Shown in pieces: positions 34,161 through 42,976 of a stretch of DNA of 64,000 nt. The position numbers and the translations under genes are program-made. Every line of letters starts with the position of its first letter. The stretch's first letter is position 1. The stretch spans positions 1,736,001-1,800,000 of the forward strand of contig NZ_JAMZEC010000001.1 in assembly GCF_024172185.1 (NCBI RefSeq), in the 5' to 3' direction. This DNA is from Nonomuraea roseoviolacea subsp. carminata. Its GTDB lineage: Bacteria; Actinomycetota; Actinomycetes; Streptosporangiales; Streptosporangiaceae. Below the pieces are notes generated by a model, which ran no database searches, had not been told where the DNA came from, and was given only the letters and a program-made list of their open reading frames with translations.

Positions 34161-34406
34161 TCAGTTCGTGCCGTACCGCTGCCGGAAACGCTCGACGCGA
34201 CCGGCGCTGTCCACGATCCGCCCGCGGCCGGTGTAGAAGGGGTGGCTCGCGGAGGAGACGTCCACGTCCACGACCGGGTACGTGCGGCCGTCCTCCCACT
34301 CGACGGTCTTCGCGCTGGTCACGGTGGACCGGGTGAGGAAGGCGAACCCCGCGCTCGGGTCACGGAAGACGACGGGGCGGTACGACGGGTGCAGGTTCTT
34401 CTTCAT
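34161..34406 (-). CDS. rpmE2: 50S ribosomal protein L31 type B (zinc-free paralogue)
   Basis: An 81-residue L31 with [40 protein letters not shown] and none of the paired cysteines of type A L31, so it does not bind zinc. Bacteria make this paralogue when zinc is scarce, replacing the zinc-containing one in ribosomes. A Zur-box-like sequence 15-30 bases upstream supports zinc control. GGGGGG precedes ATG. No other zinc-starvation genes (for example S14, S18 or L33 paralogues) are next to it. Confidence 0.92.
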   Translation of the reverse strand: MKKNLHPSYRPVVFRDPSAGFAFLTRSTVTSAKTVEWEDGRTYPVVDVDVSSASHPFYTGRGRIVDSAGRVERFRQRYGTN

Positions 34407-34420
34407 GCCCCCCCAACCTG

Positions 34421-34436
34421 GCGACAACGGTTTTCA
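34421..34436 (-). promoter_or_regulatory. Zur-box candidate upstream of rpmE2
   Basis: On the minus strand TGAAAACCGTTGTCGC, core GAAAAC-C-GTTGTC, has five of six symmetric pairs and resembles actinobacterial Zur boxes (TGAAAATCATTTTCA type). It overlaps the 3' end of the SDR gene. Confidence 0.5.
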
Positions 34437-35234
34437 TTCCCGGGCTTCGGGGTCCAGTCCGAGCACCGACCGGCCGCCGTCCACGGGCAGCGTCACGCCG
34501 CTCACGAACGCGGCGTCGTCCGACAGCAGGTACGCCACGGCGGCGGCGATCTCGGCCGCGGACGCCACCCTGCCGAGCGGGTGCAGCCGCGCCATCTCCG
34601 CCTCGATCCCGGCCGCCTTCTCGGGCCCCAGCGCGGCCAGGAACTCCGCGTACCTCTCCGTCGCCACCGAGCCCGGCGCGACGGCGTTGACCCGGATGCC
34701 GCGCCTGCCGTACTCGACGGCGAGCGCCCTGGTCAGGCCCTCGATGGCGGCCTTCGCGGTGGAGTACGGCAGGCTGCCGGGGACGGCCCGGCGGGCCTGG
34801 TGCGAGGTGACGTTCACGATGGCTCCGGACGCGCCGGCGGCCAGGAAGCGGCGCACGGCGACGACGCAGCCGGTGACGGCGAGGTCGAGGTTGGCCGCGA
34901 TCAGCGCCCGGATCTCGGCGGTGGAGGAGGTGTGGACGGAGGCGTCGCGGAAGACGGCGGCGTTGTTGACCCAGCCGGCGAGCGCCCCGGACTCCTGGGC
35001 GAGGTCGGCCGCCCGCTCGACGACGGCCTCGTCGGAGGCGTCGCCGACGACCGGGATCACCCCGTCGCCCGGCCAGGCGAGGGCGGCGGCGTCGCGTTCG
35101 ACGACCACCACGCTCACCTTCTCACCGCGTCCCCGTCCGGCCGACTCATCGCCTCCCCTGCCGGCCAGCAGCCGCTCCACGACCGCCCTGCCGATCCCGC
35201 GCCCTCCGCCGGTCACCACGTACGACAAGCTCAT
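34434..35234 (-). CDS. Short-chain dehydrogenase/reductase
   Basis: A 266-residue classical SDR, an NAD(P)-dependent oxidoreductase. Motifs: cofactor loop TGGGRGIG near 10, NNAA near 90, catalytic Ser in VNVTSHQAR and Tyr/Lys in YSTAKAA, then NAVAPGSVATERY and a C-terminal SGVTLPVDGG. Substrate unknown. An insert of about 15 residues after the first helix (GRGGDESAGRGRGEK) is unusual and looks like a low-complexity expansion. ATG 35234 chosen; GTG 35243 adds three residues. Confidence 0.88.
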   Translation of the reverse strand: MSLSYVVTGGGRGIGRAVVERLLAGRGGDESAGRGRGEKVSVVVVERDAAALAWPGDGVIPVVGDASDEAVVERAADLAQESGALAGWVNNAAVFRDASVHTSSTAEIRALIAANLDLAVTGCVVAVRRFLAAGASGAIVNVTSHQARRAVPGSLPYSTAKAAIEGLTRALAVEYGRRGIRVNAVAPGSVATERYAEFLAALGPEKAAGIEAEMARLHPLGRVASAAEIAAAVAYLLSDDAAFVSGVTLPVDGGRSVLGLDPEARE

Positions 35235-35447
35235 GATCCCCACGCTATGCCCGGCTCCGGGATCAGCGCGCCCCCGTCACGCCGCGCAGGACGGCCGCCG
35301 AGCCACAGGGCGCCCGGGCCCTGCATGCTCGGCGGCCGCGGGGATGACCCCGCACAATCCCGGCAGAGCGGACGCTGGAGTCCCAGGAGCCTCGTGAATT
35401 CCTCATCGCCGTGGGCGAATCCGTGCCGGCGATCACTCCCGATCACA

Positions 35448-35453
35448 TAAGGT
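35448..35453 (+). promoter_or_regulatory. -10 element TAAGGT six bases before the recQ ATG
   Basis: TAAGGT then six bases then ATG, no ribosome site visible: predicted leaderless transcript. Confidence 0.35.
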
Positions 35454-35459
35454 AGCCGC

Positions 35460-37268
35460 ATGGATACCCCCATCGAGGTCCTGAATCGGGTGTTCGGCTA
35501 CGACTCGTTCCGGGAAGGCCAGCAGGAGATCATCGAGCACGTCGTGAAGGGCGGCGACGCGCTCGTCCTCATGCCGACCGGTGGCGGCAAGTCGCTGTGC
35601 TACCAGATCCCGGCGCTCGTGCGGCCCGGCGTCGGCGTGGTGATCTCGCCGCTGATCGCGCTCATGCAGGACCAGGTCGACGCGCTGAGAGCGCTCGGCG
35701 TGCGCGCGGGGTTCCTCAACTCGACGCAGGGCATCGACGAACGGCAGGCGGTCGAGGCGGCCTTCGTCGGCGGCGAGCTCGACCTGCTCTATCTCGCGCC
35801 CGAGCGGCTGCGGGTCGACTCCACGCTGCGCCTGCTCGCCAGGGGTGACATCTCGCTGTTCGCGATCGACGAGGCGCACTGCGTGTCGCAGTGGGGCCAC
35901 GACTTTCGGCCCGACTACCTCGCGCTGTCCGGGCTGCACGAGCGCTGGCCGGAGGTGCCGCGCATCGCGCTGACCGCGACCGCCACCCCGGCCACGCACG
36001 CCGAGATCTCCTCCCGGCTGGGCCTCGACCAGGCCAGGCACTTCGTGGCCGGGTTCGACCGGCCCAACATCCACTACCGCATCACGGCCAAGAGCGAGCC
36101 GAAGCGGCAGCTCCTGGAGTTCCTGCGCACCGAGCATCCCGGCGACGCGGGCATCGTCTACTGCCTGTCGCGCTCCTCGGTGGAGAAGATCGCCGAGTTC
36201 CTGGCCGACAACGGCATCCCCGCCGTGCCCTACCACGCGGGGCTCGACGCGGCCACCCGCGCCGCCCACCAGTCCCGGTTCCTGCGCGAGGACGGGCTGA
36301 TCGTGGTGGCGACGATCGCGTTCGGCATGGGCATCGACAAGCCCGACGTGCGCTTCGTCGCCCACCTCGACCTGCCCAAGTCGGTCGAGGGCTACTACCA
36401 GGAGACCGGCCGCGCCGGGCGCGACGGCCTGCCCGCCACCGCCTGGATGGCCTACGGCCTGCAGGACGTCGTGCAGCACCGGCGGCTGGCGCTGGAGGGC
36501 GACGAGGCGCACCGGCGGCGCCAGGTCCTCCACCTCGACGCGATGCTCGCCCTGTGCGAGACCGCCGGCTGCCGCCGCGTCATGCTGCTCGACTACTTCG
36601 GCCAGCAGCTCGACAAGCCCTGCGGCAACTGCGACACCTGCCAGGCGCCGCCCGAGTCCTGGGACGCCACGGTCCCGGCCCAGAAGGTGCTGTCCACGGT
36701 CCTGCGGCTGTTCCGGGAGCGGCGGCAGAAGTTCGGGGTGGGGCAGATCGTCGACATCCTGCTCGGCAAGAAGACGGCCAAGGTGCTGCAGCACGGGCAC
36801 GACTCGCTGAAGGTGTTCGGCGTGGGGACCGAGCTGGGCAACACCGAGTGGCACGGGGTGGTGCGCCAGCTCCTCGCGCAGGGGCTGCTGGCGGTCGAAC
36901 CGGCGCACGGCGCGCTCGTGCTCACCGACGCGAGCGCCGACGTGCTGCGCGGGCAGCGCGAGGTCCGCCTGCGCCGCGACGCCCCGCGACCCGCCCGCTC
37001 CCGGCCGTCCGGCGGTGGCGGCTCCGCACGGCCGGCGGTGGAGCTGCCGGCGGAGGCGGCGCCCGTCTTCGAGCGGCTGCGCGCCTGGCGCGCAGCCACG
37101 GCCAAGGAGCAGGGCGTCCCGGCGTACGTCATCTTCCACGACGCCACGCTGCGCGAGATCGCCACGCTGGCGCCCTCGTCGCTGGCGGAGCTGGGCAAGG
37201 TCAGCGGGGTCGGGGAGAACAAGCTGGCCAAGTACGGCGAACAGGTTTTGGAAGCCCTGGCCTCCTGA
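35460..37268 (+). CDS. recQ: ATP-dependent DNA helicase RecQ
   Basis: A 602-residue 3'-5' helicase for recombination and repair. Order: helicase domain with motif 0 (FREGQQEII), Walker A MPTGGGKS near 40, DEAH box, TATAT motif III, then motif [15 protein letters not shown] zinc ligands CRRVMLL...CGNCDTC; winged helix ([11 protein letters not shown]); Ser/Pro/Gly linker; HRDC domain ([28 protein letters not shown]) at the C-terminus. Full length compared with E. coli RecQ (about 610). Single gene. Confidence 0.96.
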   Translation: MDTPIEVLNRVFGYDSFREGQQEIIEHVVKGGDALVLMPTGGGKSLCYQIPALVRPGVGVVISPLIALMQDQVDALRALGVRAGFLNSTQGIDERQAVEAAFVGGELDLLYLAPERLRVDSTLRLLARGDISLFAIDEAHCVSQWGHDFRPDYLALSGLHERWPEVPRIALTATATPATHAEISSRLGLDQARHFVAGFDRPNIHYRITAKSEPKRQLLEFLRTEHPGDAGIVYCLSRSSVEKIAEFLADNGIPAVPYHAGLDAATRAAHQSRFLREDGLIVVATIAFGMGIDKPDVRFVAHLDLPKSVEGYYQETGRAGRDGLPATAWMAYGLQDVVQHRRLALEGDEAHRRRQVLHLDAMLALCETAGCRRVMLLDYFGQQLDKPCGNCDTCQAPPESWDATVPAQKVLSTVLRLFRERRQKFGVGQIVDILLGKKTAKVLQHGHDSLKVFGVGTELGNTEWHGVVRQLLAQGLLAVEPAHGALVLTDASADVLRGQREVRLRRDAPRPARSRPSGGGGSARPAVELPAEAAPVFERLRAWRAATAKEQGVPAYVIFHDATLREIATLAPSSLAELGKVSGVGENKLAKYGEQVLEALAS

Positions 37269-37396
37269 CACGGCATTTCATCGGGCCACCCGGAGCGCAC
37301 ACCGGGAGGGCGGCGTCATGGCGCGGCCTTCCCGTTCCTTGTCGCAGCGGGCTCGTCGGGTGGAGGTGCGCGGTCATGTGACCTCGTGATCACGGA

Positions 37397-38371
37397 TTAG
37401 CTCTGCCTGCCGAGGCCGAGGGCCTCAAGGAGTGCGGGGTCCCATCTGCCCGCGCTCTCGTCGTACAGGGCGAAGGTCGGTCCGAAGGACCAGTAGCCCC
37501 ACGAGAAGCCGTGGTCCTCGGCGAGCCGCCGGTTGCAGGAGGCCCAGCGGGCGCGTGAGACCGGGTCGGCGTTGTTGGACGAGCCGAACTCGCCGACGAA
37601 GATCGGCCTGTCGTGTGCGCGGGCCCAGTCGGCCAGGCGGGCGAAGGCGTCGGACAGCACGGAGCGCTCCTCGTGATCGCCCTCCCAGGTCGTGCCCAGC
37701 CAGGAGACGGGGTCGCCGAACGGGGTGTCGGTGCCGAGCCAGGTCTCGCCCTGCATGGTGAACGTGGTCGGCCAGTACTGGTGGACCGTGACGATCAGAT
37801 TGCGGTCCTCCTCAGGCAGGTGGAGGTCCGGCAGGCGCCGCAGGTTGTTGTAGGAGGCCGGGCCGATGACCACGGCCCGGGCGGGGTCGGCCTCGCGCAG
37901 GGCGGCGAGGATCCGGCGCAGGTAGTCGTTCCAGAGGTCGTCGAGCGGGCCGCGGGGTTCGGCCAGGGGTTCGAGCATCACGTGGGCGGGGCGGCCGGAG
38001 AAGCGCGCGGCGACCTGGTGGGTGGTGGCGAGCAGCCGCTCCAGGTGGCGGGGTGGGTCGGCGTGCAGCTCCGGGTCCTGGAGGTTGTTCAGCACGACGC
38101 TCAGCCCGCGTTCGGCGGCCTGGTCGAGGATGAGGTCGACGCGGTCCAGGACCGCCGGGTCCACGACGAATCGTCCCCCGGCCTCGGTCGTGTGCGCGGC
38201 CCAGCACGTCGCCAGCCGGATGGCGGTGAATCCGGCCTCCCGGCACAGGTCGAGATGGTGGGGGCCGACCGGGACCGTCCATCCTTGTTCCAGCTCGGCG
38301 CCGAGGTCGGCGCCGATGTTGATCGTGCGAGCCAGGAGGCGGTTGGTCTCGTGAATGGAGGGAGTGCTCAT
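37397..38371 (-). CDS. GH5-family glycoside hydrolase, intracellular, with altered NEP motif
   Basis: A 324-residue family 5 (cellulase-type) TIM barrel. Seen are FTAIRLATCW near the second strand, the substrate-site VTVHQYWPTTFTMQGETW, nucleophile Glu in PIFVGEFGSSN, and WGYWSFGPTF. The conserved Asn before the acid/base Glu (usual NEP) is Ala here (MLEPLAEPRG), so activity may be reduced or changed, although Glu itself is kept. No signal peptide, unlike typical cellulases. It begins directly after the stop (TAA-ATG) of a PadR regulator, so the two form an operon. Confidence 0.85.
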   Translation of the reverse strand: MSTPSIHETNRLLARTINIGADLGAELEQGWTVPVGPHHLDLCREAGFTAIRLATCWAAHTTEAGGRFVVDPAVLDRVDLILDQAAERGLSVVLNNLQDPELHADPPRHLERLLATTHQVAARFSGRPAHVMLEPLAEPRGPLDDLWNDYLRRILAALREADPARAVVIGPASYNNLRRLPDLHLPEEDRNLIVTVHQYWPTTFTMQGETWLGTDTPFGDPVSWLGTTWEGDHEERSVLSDAFARLADWARAHDRPIFVGEFGSSNNADPVSRARWASCNRRLAEDHGFSWGYWSFGPTFALYDESAGRWDPALLEALGLGRQS

Positions 38372-38986
38372 TTACCTGACGTCCTTCTGCTGGGACTCGG
38401 GCTTGTGGGAGGACTGCGGGCCGGGCCAGTGTGTGGCCGGGTCGCGGAGCCGGGTGGTGAAGGCGCGCAGCCAGTCGAGTTCGGCGCGGCGCAGGGCCAG
38501 GGGGAAGGCGTGGTCGGCGAGGAACACCGGCTCGACCCCGTTGCGGGCGGCGGCGTCCAGTGCCTGGCCGGTCTCCTCGACGTGCCGCGCCATCCGCTCG
38601 GCCCGGCGTTCGAGGAGAGTGATCACCTCGGTCCGGGGCAGGGCGAACATGAACATCAGCGCGACCGTGAAACCGGAGGTGTCGCCTTCAGGGCCGTCGA
38701 GCAGTTCGCGCAGCCAGTCTCGTAGCCGCGCGCATCCCGCCTCCGTGATGCCGTAGACGGTCCGCTCGGGGCGGGCGCCCTCGCGGACCGTCTCGCCTTC
38801 GGTGACCAGGCCGGCGTCGATCAGGCGCGGCAGCACGTCGTAGAACGACGCGTTCTTGATCTTCAGGGTGCGGTCGTGGCCGCGTTCGCGCATCTCCAGG
38901 CGCATGTCGTAGACGTGACGCGCGCGCTCGGCCAGCAGGCCGAGGACGGCCACGGTCATGGGGGTGCGCAAGGGGCGTGGCGGCAT
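38372..38986 (-). CDS. PadR-family transcriptional regulator
   Basis: A 204-residue regulator with an N-terminal PadR winged helix (TPMTVAVLGLLAERARHVYDMRLEM, IKNASFYDVLPRLIDAGLV, RTVYGITEAG) and a C-terminal helical dimerisation domain (about 110-200). ATG 38986 has AGGAG seven bases upstream. First gene of a two-gene unit with the GH5 protein. A strong inverted repeat 15-50 bases before the start is the likely autoregulatory site. Confidence 0.88.
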   Translation of the reverse strand: MPPRPLRTPMTVAVLGLLAERARHVYDMRLEMRERGHDRTLKIKNASFYDVLPRLIDAGLVTEGETVREGARPERTVYGITEAGCARLRDWLRELLDGPEGDTSGFTVALMFMFALPRTEVITLLERRAERMARHVEETGQALDAAARNGVEPVFLADHAFPLALRRAELDWLRAFTTRLRDPATHWPGPQSSHKPESQQKDVR

Positions 38987-39000
38987 CGGCACACTCCTCT

Positions 39001-39036
39001 CTATGGTCGAGTTCGACTAGACGAGATCGACTATAG
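39001..39036. promoter_or_regulatory. Inverted repeat and TCGAC-rich block upstream of the PadR gene
   Basis: CTATGGTCGA (39001-39010) and TCGACTATAG (39027-39036) are inverted copies, nine of ten bases, with further GTTCGACTAG and GATCGACTA elements between them. The block covers the expected promoter of the PadR-GH5 operon and is a good operator candidate. Confidence 0.6.
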
Positions 39037-39595
39037 CGTGCTGCCCACTATTGAGGTTCAGTCGATGAGCCCGCGCGCCACCCTGGGGGGGCCGGTCTCG
39101 GCCGGGCGGGCCCTGACGCTGTTGCGGGGCAGCGACCAGCTGCCGCCCGAGGACGTTCGCGACGTGGCCGTGGACGTCGTCGGGGGCAGCGGCTGAGGCC
39201 GGCGTTCGAGGCGCTGGCCGAGGAATGCCGGCCGACTGAAGCTCGCAGTCGCCCGGGCGGCGCGCGGTCGCCCGGGCGGCTCATGGTCGCCCGGGCCCAG
39301 TCGAGGACGGCGGCCCGGCGGCCTCGCGCCGCCCGCGCGGGCGGCGCGCGCAAGGTGTCGGAATCGTCCCCGCCGCTGAAGGTGTCGTGTCGGGCCGGCC
39401 TTCGTTCAAGCCGAGGTGTTGGCGCGCTCGTCCGGGTCGTCGGTGTTCGCCTCCGGACGGAGAGACGGAGATACGAGAAGTCGCTCAAGGCACGCCGGGC
39501 TGAAACCGCGGCGCACGGAGAGCTGGATGGCGGGACGCGGTCCGGTGGTCGGCTGGGTTGGCGTCGGGAGTGAGTTCCCGGCGCTCCTGGTCACA
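39037..39595. other. 559-bp stretch without a recognisable gene
   Basis: Between the PadR operator and the Nudix stop I see only short open frames with shadow-like composition; the best, from ATG 39065, gives about 43 residues (ending DVAVDVVGGSG) that I cannot place. Codon bias is poor and no RNA fold stands out. It may be a decayed gene. Confidence 0.5.
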
Positions 39596-40150
39596 TCAGG
39601 CGTGCGGTCTCGCGCCGTCCTGGGCGTCGGACAGGGCCGTGGCGGCGCGGTCCAGGGTCTCGCGGACGTTCGCCTCGGTCGTCAGCTCCCGGGCCTCGGC
39701 GAGGGTGAGCCAGCGCAGCGGCGCGTCCTCCCGCTCGGGCCGTACGGCGTCGGGCGAGCCGGTGGCCAGCATGAAGCGCAGGTCGGCGTGCTCGTGGGCC
39801 GGTTCGCGCGGCGAGGCGGGCACCTGGACGATCACCAGGTGAACGGGGTTCTCGTCCGGCCAGGGCGCCAGGTCGGTCAGGCCGGTCTCCTCGGCGCCCT
39901 CGCGCAGCGCGATCGCCAGCGGGTCGGTCTCGCCGGGGTCGGCGTGACCGCCCACGAGGATCCAGGCGTGCTGACGGGCATGCCAGCGCAGCAGCACCCG
40001 TCGCGTCGGCGGGTGCACGATGAGCGCCGTCGCGGTCAGGTGCAACGGGAGCTCGCGCCCCCAGGGGCCGCCGGGGCCGTCCAGGATCTCCCGCGTCCGT
40101 TCGGCGTCCACGGCCTCGACGGCGTCTCGCGGCTCCGGCAGCACCACCAT
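39596..40150 (-). CDS. Nudix hydrolase
   Basis: A 184-residue Nudix enzyme, which cuts a nucleoside diphosphate linked to some group. Box: GGHADPGETDPLAIALREGAEETGL (about 91-115), with one extra residue between the first Glu and the RE of the consensus, so the fit is near but not exact. The N-terminal HLTATALIVHP strand is typical. GGAGAG lies five bases before ATG 40150. Substrate unknown. Divergent from the isochorismatase-like gene. Confidence 0.85.
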   Translation of the reverse strand: MVVLPEPRDAVEAVDAERTREILDGPGGPWGRELPLHLTATALIVHPPTRRVLLRWHARQHAWILVGGHADPGETDPLAIALREGAEETGLTDLAPWPDENPVHLVIVQVPASPREPAHEHADLRFMLATGSPDAVRPEREDAPLRWLTLAEARELTTEANVRETLDRAATALSDAQDGARPHA

Positions 40151-40379
40151 GAATCTCTCCTTCGTCCGTGCGCCTGAGAGGGTCCCACATCGCCGTACCG
40201 ATGCGACACCGAATATCAGGGCTGACGCCCCGGCCCAGCTCGGCGGACAACTGCTGGTTGTGCTCCGTCGGCGTGTCGGCTGTTGGACCGCGCGTTCCAG
40301 GAACCGGTTCGATGACGCCACGCCGACGTCGCCCCCCGGCGGCCGCGTCCGCCGGGCACCTCATCACCCAAGGAGAGAC

Positions 40380-41003
40380 ATGACCGTCGCCATCCCCGCG
40401 CTGGACCCTCGCACGACCGCGCTGCTCGTCATGGACTACCAGCCGGCGATCCTGGCCTCGCTCACAGAGGCCGCCGAGCCCGAGGCGCTGGTGTCCCGGA
40501 TGGCGGGCGCGATCGCCGACATGCGGGCGCACGGTGCGGTCATCGCCCACGTACGGGTCGGCTTCACCGAAGCCGACTGGGCGGCGATCCCGCCGGCCAA
40601 CAAGACGTTCGCCTTCGTCGCCCGGCAGCACCTGATGCACCACGAGGAGCCCGGCACCGCCTTCCACGACCGGCTCATCCCCGAGCCCGGTGACATCACC
40701 GTCCGCAAGACCCGCTACGGCGCGCTGTCCACCACGGACCTCGACCGCCGGCTGCGCGAGCGCGGGATCACGACCCTGGTCATCGCCGGGGTCACCACCA
40801 GCGGCGTCGTCCTGTCCACCGTCACCGACGCCGCCGACCGCGACTACCGGCTCCACGTCCTGTCCGACTGCGTCGCCGACCCGGATCAGGGGACGCACCA
40901 CGCCCTGATGACCGGCGTCTTCCCGAGGATGGCCCACGTCATCGACGTCGCCGGACTGCGGTCCTCGCTGCACGGGAGCCACCCAGGGCGGCGATCCGGG
41001 TGA
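40380..41003 (+). CDS. Isochorismatase-like hydrolase lacking the catalytic Cys
   Basis: A 207-residue isochorismatase-fold protein. Catalytic Asp (LLVMDYQPAIL, about 20) and Lys (VRKTRYGA, about 106) are present, and the cis-peptide GVTTSG is kept. Where Cys-hydrolases have Cys, it reads TSGVVLSTVTDAADRDY, so Val replaces Cys. A nicotinamidase-type Cys mechanism is thus excluded; true isochorismatases also lack Cys, so a lyase or non-thiol activity is possible. AGGAGAG precedes ATG. A 12-bp stem terminator follows. Confidence 0.83.
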   Translation: MTVAIPALDPRTTALLVMDYQPAILASLTEAAEPEALVSRMAGAIADMRAHGAVIAHVRVGFTEADWAAIPPANKTFAFVARQHLMHHEEPGTAFHDRLIPEPGDITVRKTRYGALSTTDLDRRLRERGITTLVIAGVTTSGVVLSTVTDAADRDYRLHVLSDCVADPDQGTHHALMTGVFPRMAHVIDVAGLRSSLHGSHPGRRSG

Positions 41004-41021
41004 TCGGCGCTTCGGCGCGGG

Positions 41022-41062
41022 GCGGTGGCGACGGCCCCACGAAGAACGGTCGTCGCCACCGC
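41022..41062 (+). terminator. Hairpin after the isochorismatase-like gene
   Basis: GCGGTGGCGACG (41022-41033) pairs with CGTCGCCACCGC (41051-41062), perfect 12-bp stem, starting 19 bases after the stop. Confidence 0.8.
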
Positions 41063-41193
41063 ACTGACCCCGAAACCGGGCGGTCAGCTTCACTGCCACA
41101 TTAGCCGGACAATCGGCGTGGCGCTCTCGGTGCCGTTCCCGCCCGCTCCGTACAGTGATCATGAACTGTCGCTTCGTGGTAACAGGGGGAACC

Positions 41194-41475
41194 ATGAGAA
41201 GCCTCATCGCCGCCGGCAGCCCGCTCGTCCTCGCCGCCGTGCTGGTCGGCGCGGCGGCGGGACCGGCCGCCGCCGCGCAACGGGACGACGGCATCGGGAA
41301 CGAGTGCAGCTCGTCCTCGCGCACCTCGTCCACCTGGGTGTACGCGGTCGACGACGAGGTGGTGTCCGGGTCCTACACCTCCGAGGTGTGCAAGGACCCC
41401 GCGATCGGCTGGCGCCCGTACTGGTGGGAGAACATCGTCAACGAGACCGACGACCTGGGGTCGTACGAGCAGTGA
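41194..41475 (+). CDS. Small secreted protein, unknown function
   Basis: A 93-residue exported protein: signal peptide MRSLIAAGSPLVLAAVLVGAAA, cleaved near AAA-QRD, leaving about 65 residues with two Cys that could form a disulphide (NECSSSS and SEVCKDP) and a Trp-rich C-terminal half. Not recognised. GGGGGA ribosome site four bases before ATG. Followed by a clear terminator, so it is transcribed alone. Confidence 0.72.
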   Translation: MRSLIAAGSPLVLAAVLVGAAAGPAAAAQRDDGIGNECSSSSRTSSTWVYAVDDEVVSGSYTSEVCKDPAIGWRPYWWENIVNETDDLGSYEQ

Positions 41476-41512
41476 CCCGTGAGCGGTGAGCGTGCGCGAC
41501 CGCACGCTCGTG

Positions 41513-41543
41513 GCGCCGGTCCGAGTCGTCCTCGGACCGGCGC
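41513..41543 (+). terminator. Perfect 13-bp hairpin after the small secreted protein gene
   Basis: GCGCCGGTCCGAG (41513-41525) and CTCGGACCGGCGC (41531-41543) around a five-base loop. Confidence 0.85.
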
Positions 41544-41678
41544 GCCGCACACCCCGCGAGGCCACCGGCCCGCGCGTTTTTCCCGAAAGGCATTCGGCGC
41601 CCTCCGCCGGGAATTCCGGAAAGAAAATCACCGGCATCGGCAGCACGGCGGCAAATAGTTGTGGCGTAGCCTCTTGCC

Positions 41679-41825
41679 ATGGATCCGGACTCCGGCCGCC
41701 AGGAATGGGGCGACCGAGGAAGAAAGCGCACCGTGGTGGCCGGTTGCCTGGTCGTCGGGGCGATAGGGGCAATTATCTGGCTCATTGCCCTGGGTGTGAT
41801 CCTGTATTTCCTTTTACGATCATAA
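41679..41825 (+). CDS. 48-residue single-pass membrane protein
   Basis: A small ORF with a charged N-terminus (MDPDSGRQEWGDRGRKRT) followed by one hydrophobic helix (VVAGCLVVGAIGAIIWLIAL...) and ending LLRS. The layout is that of a membrane miniprotein. TAGCCT lies exactly six bases before ATG, the leaderless pattern shared by several genes here, and local GC is lower than in the surroundings. Function unknown; could still be chance. Confidence 0.5.
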   Translation: MDPDSGRQEWGDRGRKRTVVAGCLVVGAIGAIIWLIALGVILYFLLRS

Positions 41826-41887
41826 ATCGCGGTTGGAACCTCCTGCGGCGCTCCGGTGTACGGGACGTGAGAGAGCGAGGAGGCATC

Positions 41888-42367
41888 GTGAGATCGATCG
41901 TGGTGGTTGTGGTGCTTGTGCTGGCCGCCGGATGCGCGGGAACACCGGGAACAGCGGCGCCCGGGAAGGCCGGGACAGCGGCGCCGACGAGTGCCGGTCC
42001 GGCCGTGGCGGCGGCGTGTTCCGGGGCGTCGGGGCTCAGCGCGGCCGGCGGGCTGCCGGAGGTGCGCGGCGAGGGGCGGGGCGCGGAGGTGTGGGGGCTG
42101 TTGTTCGCGCCCGCGCCGTTCGAGCGCGGACGCGAGGTGAAGATCGTATGGCGCATGACCGGTGAGGGCCCCCTGACGGTCACGGCCACGCTGCCCGACG
42201 GCACCCGGGCCCGCCGCACGTTCGGGCCCGAGCAGCACGGCGGGTCCACATGGCGGCGGCCGGGCGACGAGTGGGGCACGGGATTCGTGTTCCCCAAGCC
42301 GGGCTGCTGGAGATTCGACCTGACCAGGACGCGCGGGACCGGCCAGGTGCGGCTACCCGTCCGCTGA
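41888..42367 (+). CDS. Small secreted lipoprotein, unknown function
   Basis: A 159-residue lipoprotein: signal peptide MRSIVVVVVLVLAAGC with lipobox LAAGC (Cys16), a Pro/Ala/Gly-rich linker, and a small beta domain (about 55-159) containing WRMTGEGPLTVTATLPDG and CWRFDLTRTRGTGQVRLPV. Only family resemblance to many actinomycete hypothetical lipoproteins. AGGAGG five bases before GTG 41888. Confidence 0.75.
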   Translation: MRSIVVVVVLVLAAGCAGTPGTAAPGKAGTAAPTSAGPAVAAACSGASGLSAAGGLPEVRGEGRGAEVWGLLFAPAPFERGREVKIVWRMTGEGPLTVTATLPDGTRARRTFGPEQHGGSTWRRPGDEWGTGFVFPKPGCWRFDLTRTRGTGQVRLPVR

Positions 42368-42383
42368 CCCCGTGGACGGGCCG

Positions 42384-42890
42384 TCACGGCTTCAGCTTGT
42401 CGGCCTCCCGGACGTCGTGGAGGTGGACGAGGACGTCGAAGGAGCGGGCGAGCGCGAGGTCGGCCGGCGGGTAGGGGTACTGCGTGCCGATGTTGCGCGT
42501 GGGGCGCGCGACGCCCAGCCAGGCGCGCGCCGCCGCCGGGGCGTCGCGGATGTCGAGGTAGTAGTCCTCGTGACGGACCTGGTCGAGGGTGTACTCGTTC
42601 ATGCCGGGCGTGGCCGCTCCCACGATGAACTTCTTCCAGTCGCCGCCGAGCGCGGCGTCCTTCGACAGGAAGGAGCCCTGGTGGAAGGTGAAGCCGATGG
42701 GGAGGTACTTCGTGCCCGGCGTGTCGCGCAGGAACGAACCCTGCGTCCTGGGATACATCCTGGGGTCGCCGGCCGCGTAGCCGACGTGGTCGTTCTGCGC
42801 CGACAGCAGGATCTTGTCGCCGGTGCGCCGCTGCCACCAGGTGATGTTCTGGGCCATCACCTGGTCGCGGAAGCGCTGGGAGGCGGCCAC
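42384..42890 (-). pseudogene. Erythromycin-esterase family remnant (C-terminal part only)
   Basis: The 168 residues match the C-terminal third of erythromycin esterase-type proteins: RDQVMAQNITWWQRRTGDKILLSAQNDHVGYA (with the His in NDH), TKYLPIGFTFHQGSF and a RSFDVLVHLHDV end. Full members are about 400 residues. An in-frame TAG lies seven codons before the GTG, while family-like residues (DPDS) continue right up to it, so the N-terminal part has been cut off, probably by deletion at about 42903. The remnant lacks most of the active site. Nearest neighbour is a lipase-like gene on the same strand. Confidence 0.78.
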
Positions 42891-42976
42891 CGAGTCCGGG
42901 TCCTATGAGGCGGGCCGGTGCGCCGGGTTGGGGCGGCCCCTACCCGGGCGCGCGCGGGGTGGCTTCCGGTGGCGCG

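Noticed and set aside
39065..39196. A 43-codon ORF ending DVAVDVVGGSG
   Set aside because: No ribosome site, no recognised family, and it lies in a region of poor codon bias.
40301..40310. GAACCGGTTC palindrome in the Nudix/isochorismatase spacer
   Set aside because: A single 10-bp GC-rich palindrome is expected by chance at this frequency and it is not placed at a promoter.
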